Assembly: GCF_006711645.1 (NCBI RefSeq) | Contig: NZ_CP041247.1 | Coordinates: 2,666,001 to 2,730,000 of the forward strand | Reading direction: 5' to 3' | Length of the DNA: 64,000 nt | Source: Klebsiella electrica | GTDB lineage: Bacteria > Pseudomonadota > Gammaproteobacteria > Enterobacterales > Enterobacteriaceae | Shown here: one piece after another, positions 52,894 to 61,795 of the stretch | How the letters are laid out: every line of letters begins with the position of its first letter | Position numbering within the stretch: the stretch's first letter is position 1 | The notes under the pieces: generated by a model | What the model was told of the DNA's origin: nothing | The model's input: the letters and a program-made list of their open reading frames with translations, nothing else | The model's database searches: none | Translations under genes and position numbers: made by a program

Positions 52894-53829
52894 ATGGCAC
52901 TGCCGATCATTCTCGATTGCGATCCCGGTCATGATGACGCCATTGCGATGATTCTCGCCCTCGCCTCACCCGAACTTGACGTCAAAGCGATCACCGCCTC
53001 CGCGGGCAACCAGACACCGGACAAAACCCTGCGCAACGTGCTGCGTATGCTGACGCTACTGAGACGGCAGGATATTCCGGTGGCCAGCGGCGCGCGCAAA
53101 CCGCTGATGCGGGAGCTGATCATCGCCGACAACGTTCACGGCGAAAGCGGGCTTGATGGCCCGGCGCTGCCGGAGCCTGATTTTGCGCCGCAGACCTGCA
53201 CCGCCGTCGAACTGATGGCGAGCACGTTACGCGCAAGCCCGCAGCCAATAACCCTTGTCGCGACCGGCCCGCAAACCAACGTTGCCCTGCTGCTCAACAG
53301 CCACCCGGAACTGCATGACAAGATTGCCCGCATTGTCCTGATGGGCGGCGCGATGGCGTTGGGCAACTGGCAGCCCGCCGCCGAGTTTAATATCTACGTC
53401 GACCCGGAAGCGGCGGAGATCGTCTTTCAGTCCGGCATCCCGATAGTCATGGCCGGGCTGGACGTGACGCATAAAGCGCAGATCCATGATCAGGATATCG
53501 CGCGTTTTCGCCAGCTGGGCAACCCGGTGGCGACGGTCGTTGCCGGGCTGCTCGATTTCTTTATGGCATACCACAGAGACGAGAAATGGGGCTTTGTCGG
53601 CGCGCCGCTGCACGATCCTTGTACTATCGCCTGGCTGTTGAAGCCGGAGCTGTTCACCAGCATTGAACGCTGGGTGGGCGTGGAAACACAGGGAAAATAT
53701 ACCCAGGGGATGACGGTGGTCGATTATTATTTCCTGACCGGCAATCCGCCAAATACGACGCTCCTGCTGGATGTCGACAGACAAGGGTTCGTGGATTTGT
53801 TAGCCGAGCGGCTGGCGTTTTATGGCTAA
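52894..53829 (+). CDS. rihA: Pyrimidine-specific ribonucleoside hydrolase
   Basis: 311 residues, same length as E. coli RihA and colinear with it. It hydrolyses cytidine and uridine to base and ribose. The calcium site [11 protein letters not shown] (residues 8-18), [27 protein letters not shown] and the catalytic histidine region [11 protein letters not shown] are intact. AAGGAGCTGCT precedes ATG 52894. In E. coli rihA lies at another locus, so this is a Klebsiella-specific arrangement or insertion between yncD and curA. Confidence 0.93.
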   Translation: MALPIILDCDPGHDDAIAMILALASPELDVKAITASAGNQTPDKTLRNVLRMLTLLRRQDIPVASGARKPLMRELIIADNVHGESGLDGPALPEPDFAPQTCTAVELMASTLRASPQPITLVATGPQTNVALLLNSHPELHDKIARIVLMGGAMALGNWQPAAEFNIYVDPEAAEIVFQSGIPIVMAGLDVTHKAQIHDQDIARFRQLGNPVATVVAGLLDFFMAYHRDEKWGFVGAPLHDPCTIAWLLKPELFTSIERWVGVETQGKYTQGMTVVDYYFLTGNPPNTTLLLDVDRQGFVDLLAERLAFYG

Positions 53830-53853
53830 CGGAGAGCCTGCTGGCTCTGTTCT

Positions 53854-53882
53854 CAGGAAAAGCACGCGCTGTGCTTTTCCTG
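53854..53882. terminator. Perfect hairpin after rihA
   Basis: CAGGAAAAGCAC and GTGCTTTTCCTG form a perfect 12-bp stem with loop GCGCT between convergent rihA and curA. There is no separate T-run, so it may be a weak terminator for both. Confidence 0.65.
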
Positions 53883-53934
53883 CTGAATCAACGGGCAAGC
53901 CCCGGCATGTGCCGAACTGCCGGGGTAATATTGA

Positions 53935-54972
53935 TTAATCGTCCGGGGAGACGCGCACCACCACTTTACCGAAGTTTTCACCCTTCAGCAGGCCAATCAG
54001 CGCATTGGGCGCCTGTTCCAGGCCATCGACAAGCTGCTCGCGGTATTTGATTTTACCTTCCTGTACCCAGCGCCCCATCTCCGCCTGGAACTCGGCAATA
54101 CGATGCCCGTAATCCTGGCCGATGATAAAGCCCTGCATCCGGATACGTTTTTTCAGCAGCGTCGCCATCAATAGCGGCAGACGATCCGGGCCTTCCGGCA
54201 GGCCGGTCGCATTATAGCCACTGACCAGGCCGCACAGCGGAACCCGCGCCGAGGTGTTGAGCAGCGGCAGTACGGCATCAAACACCTTGCCGCCGACGTT
54301 TTCGTAGTAGATATCAATACCCTGCGGGCAGGCCTCGGCCAGCTGGCTGGCAAAGTCAACGGCATGATGATCGAGGCAGATATCAAACCCAAGGGTTTCG
54401 ACCGCATAACGGCACTTCTCGCTGCCCCCGGCAATTCCCACCGTGCGACAGCCTTTCAGTTTCGCGATCTGGCCGACCGTGCCGCCAACCGGACCGGTAG
54501 CCGCGGCCACGACCAGCGTTTCTCCCGCCTTCGGCTGGCCGATATCCAGCAGCCCCATATAGGCTGTAAAACCAGGCATCCCAAGAATACCGAGCGCCCA
54601 CGAGGGGTGTTGCGGATGCTCGCCCAGCTTGACCAGCCCGTTGCCATCGGAGAGTTCAAAATCCTGCCAGCCGCCGTAGTTCAGCACCCACTCTCCCGCT
54701 TTAAAGTCAGCATGGTCAGACGCTTCAACGCGACTCACCGTTCCGCCGACCATCACGGCACCGATGGCAACCGGCGGCGAGTAGGACGGCGCGTCGCTCA
54801 TGCGTCCGCGCATGTAGGGGTCTAACGAAAGATAAACCGTGCGCAGAAGCACCTGCCCGGGACCGGGCGTCGGGGCATCGCTCTCTTCCAGACGGAAATT
54901 ATCCCCCGTCGGCTCGCCGTGCGGGCGAGAGGCCAGCACCCAGCGGCGGTGACGTTGTGGATGAAAAGCCAT
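53935..54972 (-). CDS. curA: NADPH-dependent curcumin/dihydrocurcumin reductase
   Basis: 345 residues of the zinc-independent medium-chain dehydrogenase/reductase family: RRWVLASRPHGEPTGDNFRL, LSLDPYMRGRMSDAPSYSPP, and the NADPH Rossmann stretch VVAAATGPVGGTVGQIAKLK. Colinear with E. coli CurA (YncB), which reduces enone double bonds. ATG 54972 follows AGAGGAGTTTGTT; the longer frame overlaps the regulator gene. It lies 65 bases downstream of the XRE-cupin regulator on the same strand. Confidence 0.94.
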   Translation of the reverse strand: MAFHPQRHRRWVLASRPHGEPTGDNFRLEESDAPTPGPGQVLLRTVYLSLDPYMRGRMSDAPSYSPPVAIGAVMVGGTVSRVEASDHADFKAGEWVLNYGGWQDFELSDGNGLVKLGEHPQHPSWALGILGMPGFTAYMGLLDIGQPKAGETLVVAAATGPVGGTVGQIAKLKGCRTVGIAGGSEKCRYAVETLGFDICLDHHAVDFASQLAEACPQGIDIYYENVGGKVFDAVLPLLNTSARVPLCGLVSGYNATGLPEGPDRLPLLMATLLKKRIRMQGFIIGQDYGHRIAEFQAEMGRWVQEGKIKYREQLVDGLEQAPNALIGLLKGENFGKVVVRVSPDD

Positions 54973-55037
54973 AACAAACTCCTCTTGTTTAAGACCTGTA
55001 ATGAGGCTAGTCGCAATTGCTGCCGCGCACATTGGCA

Positions 55038-55592
55038 TTATGAGGCAGATTGATTTAAGCGCACGACCAGATAGGTGCACGATGCGCTGGACTCATTGAT
55101 AAAACGGCAGTCGTCAGGCGGCCCCAGCTCAAGGCAATCGCCGGCCCGCATCTCATGCCGGGTCGCGCCCTCGACAAAAACCAGCTCCCCCTGTTGCAGC
55201 CAGATAAGCTGACGCGCCAACGCGTAGGAGGAGGCGGGCATCGACACATCGCTGCCTGCCGGCAGCTCTACCTGCACCAGATCAATGGGCAGATCGCTGC
55301 GCGGCGAAACATGACGCCGTAAATAGTGGCTTTGCGGATCGCGCCATACCGGCTGCTGGGCAAAGCGCAGCAGTTTGCCTTCCTGCATCTCCGCGCGGGC
55401 GATCAGCGTCGACATACTGATCCCGAACGCGCCGGAAAGCCGCCCCAGCATCGACGCCGTCGGGCTGCTCTCGCCGCGTTCGATCTTGTGGATCATCGCG
55501 CGTGAGGCACCGGCGCGTTCGGCCAGTTCGCTGAGTGACCAGCCGCGAGATTCGCGTTCAATGCGGATACGGGCGCTAATGCGCTGATTCAT
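55038..55592 (-). CDS. XRE-cupin transcriptional regulator
   Basis: 184 residues: a lambda-repressor-type HTH (GWSLSELAERAGASRAMIHK, IERGESSPT) and a C-terminal cupin sensor domain (EGATRHEMRAGDCLELGPPD). I use ATG 55592 (MNQRISAR) because a promoter with -10 TATAGT ends only nine bases before the alternative ATG 55613, which would be almost leaderless. E. coli has the GntR protein McbR next to curA; this gene takes that place. It likely controls curA and the divergent mnaT through the repeated ACTATAGTGTA sites. Confidence 0.85.
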   Translation of the reverse strand: MNQRISARIRIERESRGWSLSELAERAGASRAMIHKIERGESSPTASMLGRLSGAFGISMSTLIARAEMQEGKLLRFAQQPVWRDPQSHYLRRHVSPRSDLPIDLVQVELPAGSDVSMPASSYALARQLIWLQQGELVFVEGATRHEMRAGDCLELGPPDDCRFINESSASCTYLVVRLNQSAS

Positions 55593-55621
55593 ATTGTCTT
55601 CAATAGTATTCATAGCGTAGT

Positions 55622-55650
55622 ACTATAGTGTATGAATCAATCCCCGACAA
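55622..55650 (-). promoter_or_regulatory. Promoter of the XRE-cupin gene overlapped by a palindromic site
   Basis: Minus strand -35 TTGTCG, 17-base spacer, -10 TATAGT. The -10 lies inside ACTATAGT, a perfect 8-bp palindrome, within the 11-mer ACTATAGTGTA (plus strand 55622-55632) that recurs at 55779. Confidence 0.6.
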
Positions 55651-55778
55651 GGCGACGCCTGCGCCGTCCCCTGAGGAGCGGCGGCCCCGCTGCATCTGCC
55701 TGGTAACCACCGGCCATGATAAATTTCTTGCGAAAACAGATGGCAGCATCGCGTACATTATTGTAATAATATCGTACT

Positions 55779-55789
55779 ACTATAGTGTA
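55779..55789 (+). promoter_or_regulatory. Second ACTATAGTGTA copy, -10 region of mnaT
   Basis: Exact repeat of the 11-mer at 55622 and, like it, containing TATAGT at the proper distance (26 bases) before the gene start at 55813. Shared sites in two divergent promoters support one regulator for both. Confidence 0.55.
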
Positions 55790-55812
55790 CAGAGATTGAG
55801 TTGAGGTTTGCT

Positions 55813-56331
55813 ATGACCATTCGTTATGCCAGCAAAGAAGATTGCGCGGCGATTGCCGAAATTTACAACCACGCGGTGCTGCATACCGCCGCCATCTGGA
55901 ATGACAAAACCGTCGATACCGATAATCGCATCGCCTGGTTTGAAGCACGTCAGCTGGCAGGCTACCCGGTTCTGGTGAGCGAAGAAAACGGCGTCGTCAC
56001 CGGCTACTCTTCGTTTGGCGACTGGCGCGCCTTTGATGGCTTTCGCCATACCGTCGAGCATTCGGTCTACGTCCACCCCGATCATCAGGGTAAAGGATTA
56101 GGCCGCAGCCTGCTGGTGGCGCTGATTAAAGAAGCCCGTCGCCTGAACAAACATGTCATGGTGGCCGGTATCGAAGCGCAAAACCAGGCCTCTTTGCATC
56201 TGCACGAAACGCTCGGATTTGTGATCAGCGGGCAGATGCCGCAGGTCGGCACAAAATTTGGCCGCTGGCTGGATCTGACCTTTATGCAGCTCCAGCTCGA
56301 CGATCGTCGCGATCCGGACGCCAGCGCATGA
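55813..56331 (+). CDS. mnaT: L-methionine sulfoximine/sulfone N-acetyltransferase
   Basis: A 172-residue GNAT enzyme colinear with E. coli MnaT (YncA), which acetylates methionine sulfone, methionine sulfoximine and phosphinothricin-like toxic analogs. VYVHPDHQGKGLGRSLLVAL is the acetyl-CoA loop, and MVAGIEAQNQASLHLHETLG the C-terminal half of the fold. GAGGTTTGCT precedes ATG 55813. It overlaps ydcZ by four bases. Confidence 0.95.
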   Translation: MTIRYASKEDCAAIAEIYNHAVLHTAAIWNDKTVDTDNRIAWFEARQLAGYPVLVSEENGVVTGYSSFGDWRAFDGFRHTVEHSVYVHPDHQGKGLGRSLLVALIKEARRLNKHVMVAGIEAQNQASLHLHETLGFVISGQMPQVGTKFGRWLDLTFMQLQLDDRRDPDASA

Positions 56332-56777
56332 ACGCTTCTTTGACCCTCGCCTGTCTGATTGCCGCAGGCGTCGGACTGGTCGTACAAAATACGCTGATGG
56401 TACGTATTACGCAGTCCGCCTCGACAATACTCATTGCGATGCTGCTGAACTCACTGGTCGGAATGGTGATTTTCGTTACCATCCTGCTCCTGCGTCACGG
56501 TGCGGCAGGCTTTCAGGAGCTGGCGCTCAACATACAATGGTGGACGCTGATTCCCGGATTGCTGGGGTCGTTTTTTGTCTTCGCCAGCATCAGCGGTTAT
56601 CAGAACGTTGGCGCGGCCACCACCATTGCGGTACTGGTTGCCAGTCAACTGGTGGGAGGATTAGCGATGGATATTATTCGCGCTCACGGCGTGCCGTGGC
56701 GGGCGTTACTAGGGCCGCTGTGCGGCGCAGTCATGCTGGTGGCAGGCGCCTGGCTGGTTGCCAGACGCCAGTTTTAG
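56328..56777 (+). CDS. ydcZ: Inner-membrane protein YdcZ (DUF606/DMT type)
   Basis: 149 residues with five predicted helices of the DUF606 half-size drug/metabolite transporter group (LTLACLIAAGVGLVVQNTLM, GLLGSFFVFASISGYQNVGA). It matches E. coli YdcZ by type and position. It begins in ATGA overlap with mnaT, so the pair are co-translated; transport of the acetylated product is possible but unproven. Confidence 0.88.
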   Translation: MNASLTLACLIAAGVGLVVQNTLMVRITQSASTILIAMLLNSLVGMVIFVTILLLRHGAAGFQELALNIQWWTLIPGLLGSFFVFASISGYQNVGAATTIAVLVASQLVGGLAMDIIRAHGVPWRALLGPLCGAVMLVAGAWLVARRQF

Positions 56778-56786
56778 CGCGCAATA

Positions 56787-57020
56787 TCAGAGAATGGCGC
56801 CGCCTTTGTTCAACTGCTCGCGGCGCGCTTCCTGCTCTTCATGCTGCTGACGGCCGTGATGGGCAATCGTGGTCCGTAAACGCTGCTGCTGGGTAAAACG
56901 CTCGTCGCGGGTCAGCTCAGCATCGTCACTCAACGCCACCAGCAGTTCGTTCATGTGAGTAATCACCCCCTCGGCAATCGCCGCATCGACGCGGGCGATA
57001 ACGTCATCCAGATGTGCCAT
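56787..57020 (-). CDS. ydcY: Conserved protein YdcY (DUF2526)
   Basis: 77 residues, MAHLDDVIARVDAAIAEGVI to KGGAIL, near-identical in plan to E. coli YdcY (77 residues). Helical, charged, cytoplasmic, function unknown. It is convergent with ydcZ here, and its start is only 15 bases from the stop of the binding-protein gene upstream on the same strand. Confidence 0.93.
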   Translation of the reverse strand: MAHLDDVIARVDAAIAEGVITHMNELLVALSDDAELTRDERFTQQQRLRTTIAHHGRQQHEEQEARREQLNKGGAIL

Positions 57021-57035
57021 GTATGCTTCCCCGGC

Positions 57036-58634
57036 TTAGTTCAATTTAACTTTCGAAAAATCGCTACCCATCAGGCTCACGCTATAGCCGCTGACGTTAC
57101 TGCGCGTGGCGTAGAAGGTTTTCCCGGTCGCGAGGGTAATCCATGGCGCCTGCTGATAAAAGATCTCTTGCGCCTGACCATACAGTTTGGCGCGTTGCTG
57201 CGGATCGCTGACCAGAATCGCTTTTTTGACCAGCGCGTCATATGACTTATCGCACCAGCGGGCAACGTTGGAACCGGTCTTGATATTATCACAGCTCAGC
57301 AATGTGCCGGCGAAGTTGTCCGGGTCGCCATTGTCCGACATCCAGCCAAACAGGGCGCTGTCGTGTTCACCTTTGCGCATGCCGGAGAGATATTCACCCC
57401 ATTCATAGGTGACGATTTTGGCCTTGATGCCCACTTTGCTCCAGTCGTTCTGAATCATTTCGGCAATGCGCCGCGAGTTAGGGTTGTAGGGGCGCTGTAC
57501 CGGCATCGACCACAAGGTCACCTCTGCCCCTTTTTCCAGCCCGGCCTGCTTCAGCAGCGCTTTGGCCTTTTGCGGATCGTAGTCGTAATCCGGCAGATCT
57601 TTCTTATAACCGAGCATATTTGCCGGCAGCGGAGATTTGGCCACCGCGCCAGAATCCATAAACACCGCGTTGACGATGGCCTGTTTGTCGGTGGCGTAGT
57701 TCAGCGCCTGACGGACCAGCACGTTATCAAACGGTTTTTTCTCGGTATTAAACGCCAGATAGCCGACGTTCAGCGCTTCAACAGCATGCAGCGCCAGATC
57801 TTTATTGCCCTTGATAACGGCGAACTGTACCGGCGACGGTGCCGGGATAATCTGACATTCGTTGGTTTGCAGTTTCGCCAGACGGGTCTCGACATTCGGG
57901 GTGATGGAGAAGATCAGATGTTTTGTCGGCACGTCACCTTCCCAGTAATGCGGGTTGGCAATGTAACGGATTAGCGAATCGACTTTATACTGCTGAAGCG
58001 CATACGGGCCGGTGCCGACAGGCCAGGTATCAACATACTCCGGCGTGCCTTTCTTCATCATCGCATCGGCGTATTCCGCCGACAGTATTGAGGCAAAATC
58101 CATTCCCCAGTCGGCGAGGAAGGCGGCATTCGGTTCCGTCAGTACGAACTGGACATGATAATCGTCGACCTTTTTCACCTCTTTAATCAGCTTATCCAGC
58201 CCGACGTCGTGGAAATACTCATAATTACCCTGCGAGACTTTATGATATGGATGATTCGCATCCTTCTGCCGCAGGACCGAGAAGATCACGTCATCCGCGT
58301 TAAAATCGCGGGTCGGTTTAAAATATTTATTGCTGTTGAACTGAACGCCTTTGCGCAGCGTGAAAGTCCAGGTTTTACCATCCGGGGAAACGGTCCAGTC
58401 AGTCGCCAGTGAAGGAATCGGCGTATTTTTCACCGGATCAAAGGTAATCAGACGGTTGTAGAGCACCTGGGAGCTGGCGACGAAAGAAGGTCCGGAGCTG
58501 GCAATCTGCGGGTTAAATGATTCCGGCGATGCTTCGGAGCAATAGACCAGCGTATCGTTACCGGCCGCCCACGCGGCTCCGGCGGGCAGCAAGGTGCTTA
58601 ACGCCAGCGCAATCAGCGTTTTCCTGGTAGACAT
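57036..58634 (-). CDS. Orphan family 5 ABC binding protein (DppA-like)
   Basis: 532 residues; signal peptide to WAA (about 24), mature start GNDTLVYCSEASPESFNPQI typical of DppA-type dipeptide/heme binding proteins, with two cysteine pairs likely to form the DppA disulfides (CSEA...NEC; LLSCD...RWC). No permease or ATPase genes are beside it, so it probably lends ligands to a dipeptide system encoded elsewhere. ATG 58634 (MSTRKTLIAL) is chosen over an upstream ATG. It sits between ydcY and ortT, which are neighbours in E. coli. Confidence 0.9.
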   Translation of the reverse strand: MSTRKTLIALALSTLLPAGAAWAAGNDTLVYCSEASPESFNPQIASSGPSFVASSQVLYNRLITFDPVKNTPIPSLATDWTVSPDGKTWTFTLRKGVQFNSNKYFKPTRDFNADDVIFSVLRQKDANHPYHKVSQGNYEYFHDVGLDKLIKEVKKVDDYHVQFVLTEPNAAFLADWGMDFASILSAEYADAMMKKGTPEYVDTWPVGTGPYALQQYKVDSLIRYIANPHYWEGDVPTKHLIFSITPNVETRLAKLQTNECQIIPAPSPVQFAVIKGNKDLALHAVEALNVGYLAFNTEKKPFDNVLVRQALNYATDKQAIVNAVFMDSGAVAKSPLPANMLGYKKDLPDYDYDPQKAKALLKQAGLEKGAEVTLWSMPVQRPYNPNSRRIAEMIQNDWSKVGIKAKIVTYEWGEYLSGMRKGEHDSALFGWMSDNGDPDNFAGTLLSCDNIKTGSNVARWCDKSYDALVKKAILVSDPQQRAKLYGQAQEIFYQQAPWITLATGKTFYATRSNVSGYSVSLMGSDFSKVKLN

Positions 58635-58896
58635 GGTTATAAACCTTATCAATTTGTTATAAGTGTTCTAATAACAACACAACAGCATTCAACCAGCAAA
58701 TAATCAATCGCTATCAGGTTATGCTGAAAGCGCTTTTTTTGCCGATTTATTCTCCAGACCGGGTCAACCTGCTGAAGTTGTGAACTGCTTATAAAACCAG
58801 AAAAAAAACGTGCGATAACCGCCCTGCCTGCCCCACGCGGCCCCGGCGCCCGATACACTCGGAAAACCGCAGAACGCAGTACAACGAGGTTTTCCC

Positions 58897-60330
58897 ATGA
58901 CAATAACCTGCAACTTATATACCCGTGGCCAGTGGCATGATGCTGAAGGCCAGGCCACCTTTACCCGCACTAATCCGCTCAGCGAACAGCCCGCGTCCAT
59001 CGCAGCGGCTGCGAGCCTGGCCGATGCCCGGCACAGCGTCGAAGCCGCCGCTGCCGCCTTCCCGCAATGGCGCGACACCGCCCCCGCCGAGCGCCGTCGC
59101 CTGCTGCTGGGGGCGGCGGAACAAATGCAGCGTCGTGAAGCCAAATTCATCGCCGCCATGTCGGCGGAGACAGGTGCGACGGCACACTGGGCGGGCTTTA
59201 ACGTCCATCTGGCCGCCGACATTTTGCGTGAAGCCGCCGCCCTTACCACCCAGATTGAGGGGCAGATTATTCCGTCGAATGTCCCGGGTAATCTGGCGAT
59301 GGCCGTCCGTCAGGGGGCTGGCGTGGTACTGGCAATGGCGCCGTGGAATGCGCCGCTGATCCTCGCTACTCGCGCGATTGCGACGCCGCTCGCCTGTGGG
59401 AATACGGTGATCCTCAAAGGGGCGGAAATGTCGCCCGCCAGCCAGGCGCTGATTATTGATGCGCTGGCGGCGGCCGGATTACCGGACGGCGTCGTGAACT
59501 ATCTCACCTGCGCGCCGGCGGATGCGCCCGCGCTGGTGGAGTCGCTTATCGCCCATCCGGCGGTGCGCCGCGTTAACTTTACCGGCTCCACGCCGGTCGG
59601 GCGCATTATCGCCCGCACCTGCGGGCAGTATCTGAAACCGGCGGTGCTGGAACTTGGCGGCAAAGCGCCGCTACTGGTCCTCGACGATGCCGATCTCGAG
59701 CAAGCGGCGGCTGGCGCCCTCTTTGGCGCATTCGCTAACGCCGGACAGATCTGTATGTCAACCGAGCGCATTATCGTCGACGAATCAATAGCCGACGCTT
59801 TTATCGCCCTGCTCAGCCGCCGCGCGGCAACGCTGCCTGCCGGGCTGATGGGACCGGTTGTCGATATGAAAACCGTCACGCGCTGCAATGAACTCATTGA
59901 TGACGCGCTGGCAAAAGGGGCCCGCCTTTTAACCGGAGGTAAAGCCGACACCACGCAGATGCGCGCCACGCTGCTTGATGGGGTAACCCGCAGCATGCGG
60001 ATATGGCAGGAAGAATCCTTCGGTCCGGTAAAAGCCATTATTCGGGTGCACGGCGAGCAGGAAGCGCTGGCGGTAGCCAACGACAGTGAATACGGGCTCT
60101 CTTCGGCGGTCTACAGCCGCGACACCGCCCGGGCGTGGAACGTAGCCCAGGGGTTACAAACCGGCATTTGCCACATTAATGGCCCTACCGTACACGATGA
60201 AGCGCAGATGCCGTTTGGCGGCTGTAAAGCCTCCGGCTACGGACGCTTTGGCGGCCGCGCAGGCATTGCTGAGTTTACCGAGCTACGCTGGATGACATTG
60301 CAGACCACCCCGCGCGAACTGCCGTTTTAG
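58897..60330 (+). CDS. Aldehyde dehydrogenase (aromatic aldehyde type)
   Basis: 477 residues of the NAD(P)-dependent ALDH superfamily. General base E252 in LELGGKAP and nucleophile C286 in NAGQICMSTER are present, with NAD-site motifs MAPWNAPL and FTGSTPVGR and the C-terminal EESFGPV and PFGGCKASGYGRFGG. The CMSTER context and overall style recall vanillin/salicylaldehyde dehydrogenases. TACAACGAGG precedes the ATG. Substrate unproven. Diverges from the orphan binding protein. Confidence 0.9.
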   Translation: MTITCNLYTRGQWHDAEGQATFTRTNPLSEQPASIAAAASLADARHSVEAAAAAFPQWRDTAPAERRRLLLGAAEQMQRREAKFIAAMSAETGATAHWAGFNVHLAADILREAAALTTQIEGQIIPSNVPGNLAMAVRQGAGVVLAMAPWNAPLILATRAIATPLACGNTVILKGAEMSPASQALIIDALAAAGLPDGVVNYLTCAPADAPALVESLIAHPAVRRVNFTGSTPVGRIIARTCGQYLKPAVLELGGKAPLLVLDDADLEQAAAGALFGAFANAGQICMSTERIIVDESIADAFIALLSRRAATLPAGLMGPVVDMKTVTRCNELIDDALAKGARLLTGGKADTTQMRATLLDGVTRSMRIWQEESFGPVKAIIRVHGEQEALAVANDSEYGLSSAVYSRDTARAWNVAQGLQTGICHINGPTVHDEAQMPFGGCKASGYGRFGGRAGIAEFTELRWMTLQTTPRELPF

Positions 60331-60333
60331 CGT

Positions 60334-60432
60334 TCAGGCCAGCAGATAACGCGGTTCCCACTGCAAGCGATCGCCATCGGCATGCCACATAGGGTCGCTT
60401 GCCATCGGACGCGGACAGGCAAACGCTTCACT
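60334..60432 (-). pseudogene. Possible C-terminal relic of an unknown protein
   Basis: The minus-strand frame ends YHRSEAFACPRPMASDPMWH, then ADGDRLQWEPRYLLA and a stop. It looks like real protein sequence, but the frame has no start of its own outside the neighbouring hydrolase gene. It may be the end of a lost or frameshifted gene, or chance. Low confidence. Confidence 0.25.
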
Positions 60433-61213
60433 ACGGTGATATCGAGGCGTTTGCCTGAGCGGGGGCGAAAAATTGCGCCATGCAATCGGCCAGCGCAACG
60501 GGATTCTCCCAGGCCATAGAGTGGCCCGCATCCGGCACTACCAGCAGCGGAATACCGGCGGCGACAACGTCGTCAGCTTCCTGAGCCGGGAGCGACAATT
60601 CGCCATAGATCAGCGCCTTGCGACAGGATAATTGCTGAAAGCGCGCGAACCAGGACGGCGACACCCCGTCAACCAGGCTGCGGGCCCCTCGCCATACGGC
60701 TCTGGGGGCACTGTTTTGCAGGCACCCGGCCCAGGGAGACGTTTCTGCCGCCAGCAGATCGGCGAAGCCCTGCGCGATAAACCCGGCTTCCGACTGGGCG
60801 GCGATAGCCCGACTGTACATGCCGCCACCGGCATAAAGATTGGGTTCAGAGACCAGCAGAGCCTGGACGCGGTGGCCCAGAAGCTCAGCGGTTTCAATGG
60901 CAATACTGCCGCCCATGCTATGCCCGAACAGAGAGCAGCGGGTCAGTTGCAGACTGTCAAGCAGTTCCACAACAACCCGCGCCTGCTCACTGGTACCGTA
61001 GCCAAAGGAGTCAGGCTTACCGCTATAGCCAAAGCCAGGCAGGTCGATCAGCAAAACCCGCTGCCCGGGAAAAGCCGGATCGGTCACCACGCGTAGATAG
61101 TCATAAGAGGACGCGCAACCCAGCCCGTGAATAAAGACCAGCGGGTCGCCGTACCCAGGGAAATCGAACCAGCGCACGTTAGCGCCAGCGAATAAGGAAA
61201 AATAGCTATTCAT
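60431..61213 (-). CDS. Alpha/beta hydrolase
   Basis: 260 residues of the alpha/beta hydrolase fold: oxyanion segment HGLGC (29-33), LIDLPGFGYSGKP, nucleophile elbow GHSMGG with S99, and a C-terminal PDAGHSMAW histidine. It is similar to esterase or meta-cleavage-type hydrolases; the substrate is unknown. Convergent with the aldehyde dehydrogenase gene. Confidence 0.85.
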   Translation of the reverse strand: MNSYFSLFAGANVRWFDFPGYGDPLVFIHGLGCASSYDYLRVVTDPAFPGQRVLLIDLPGFGYSGKPDSFGYGTSEQARVVVELLDSLQLTRCSLFGHSMGGSIAIETAELLGHRVQALLVSEPNLYAGGGMYSRAIAAQSEAGFIAQGFADLLAAETSPWAGCLQNSAPRAVWRGARSLVDGVSPSWFARFQQLSCRKALIYGELSLPAQEADDVVAAGIPLLVVPDAGHSMAWENPVALADCMAQFFAPAQANASISP

Positions 61214-61284
61214 CAGGTTGCTCCGCCCAGGATTACTGTATTTTTATACAGTAAAACAGCGACGGTTGCCATCGCTTTATGCTG

Positions 61285-61458
61285 TCAGAATAAAGAGATC
61301 AGTAGCGCCATCGGAAAGCTAAACGGCCAGGTGGCCCCGATCAGCAGCGCGGCCAGCAGGCGAATCAAACGGCTTTCTTTGGTCAGAAACCAGCTGATGA
61401 TCGCACAAATACATCCCATAACTGCATAAAAAACCAGCATTTTCTGGTATAAGGTCAT
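61285..61458 (-). CDS. ortT: Orphan toxin OrtT
   Basis: 57 residues with two membrane helices (MLVFYAVMGCICAIISWFLT and LLAALLIGATWPFSFPMALL), colinear with E. coli OrtT (YdcX, 57 residues), a membrane-damaging orphan toxin of the GhoT type linked to growth reduction under antimetabolite stress. ATG 61458 follows AGGGAAGGAATAATA. No antitoxin is seen beside it, as in E. coli. Confidence 0.9.
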   Translation of the reverse strand: MTLYQKMLVFYAVMGCICAIISWFLTKESRLIRLLAALLIGATWPFSFPMALLISLF

Positions 61459-61648
61459 TATTATTCCTTCCCTGATAAGCCCCATTATGATACGGAGATG
61501 AGCGGCACAAGGAGTGCGACACAGCCCGCAAAATCACACAACGAATCGCGCGCTTAATCAGCGGAAAACAACCAATTCATCCTTGTCTGATAGCACTTCC
61601 TTTCTCCCCGTACTATACATGTAGAGGCTTACTCATAAAGGTGGCGTT

Positions 61649-61744
61649 ATGGATGTTTCCAGCAAAACCGTAATTCTGATTAATGTCGGCGTAGCTTTCG
61701 CGCTTATCAGCCTGTTATCTGTTCGTTTTGGTTGGTTTTACTGA
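61649..61744 (+). CDS. yncL: Small membrane protein YncL
   Basis: 31 residues, MDVSSKTVILINVGVAFALI then SLLSVRFGWFY, one transmembrane helix. It matches E. coli YncL (31 residues, MNVSS-TVVLIN...RFGWF pattern), a small stress-responsive inner-membrane protein. AAAGGTGGCGTT precedes the ATG, and a strong terminator follows 21 bases after the stop. Diverges from ortT. Confidence 0.9.
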   Translation: MDVSSKTVILINVGVAFALISLLSVRFGWFY

Positions 61745-61765
61745 TTTTATTCAGCAAAGAGACCT

Positions 61766-61795
61766 AAAAAAGCAGCCTCCCTGGGCTGCTTTTTT
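61766..61795. terminator. Bidirectional rho-independent terminator
   Basis: AAAAAAGCAGCC and GGCTGCTTTTTT form a stem with T-runs readable from both strands. It ends yncL rightwards and the convergent gene at 61794 leftwards; its edge overlaps that gene's stop codon. Confidence 0.92.
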
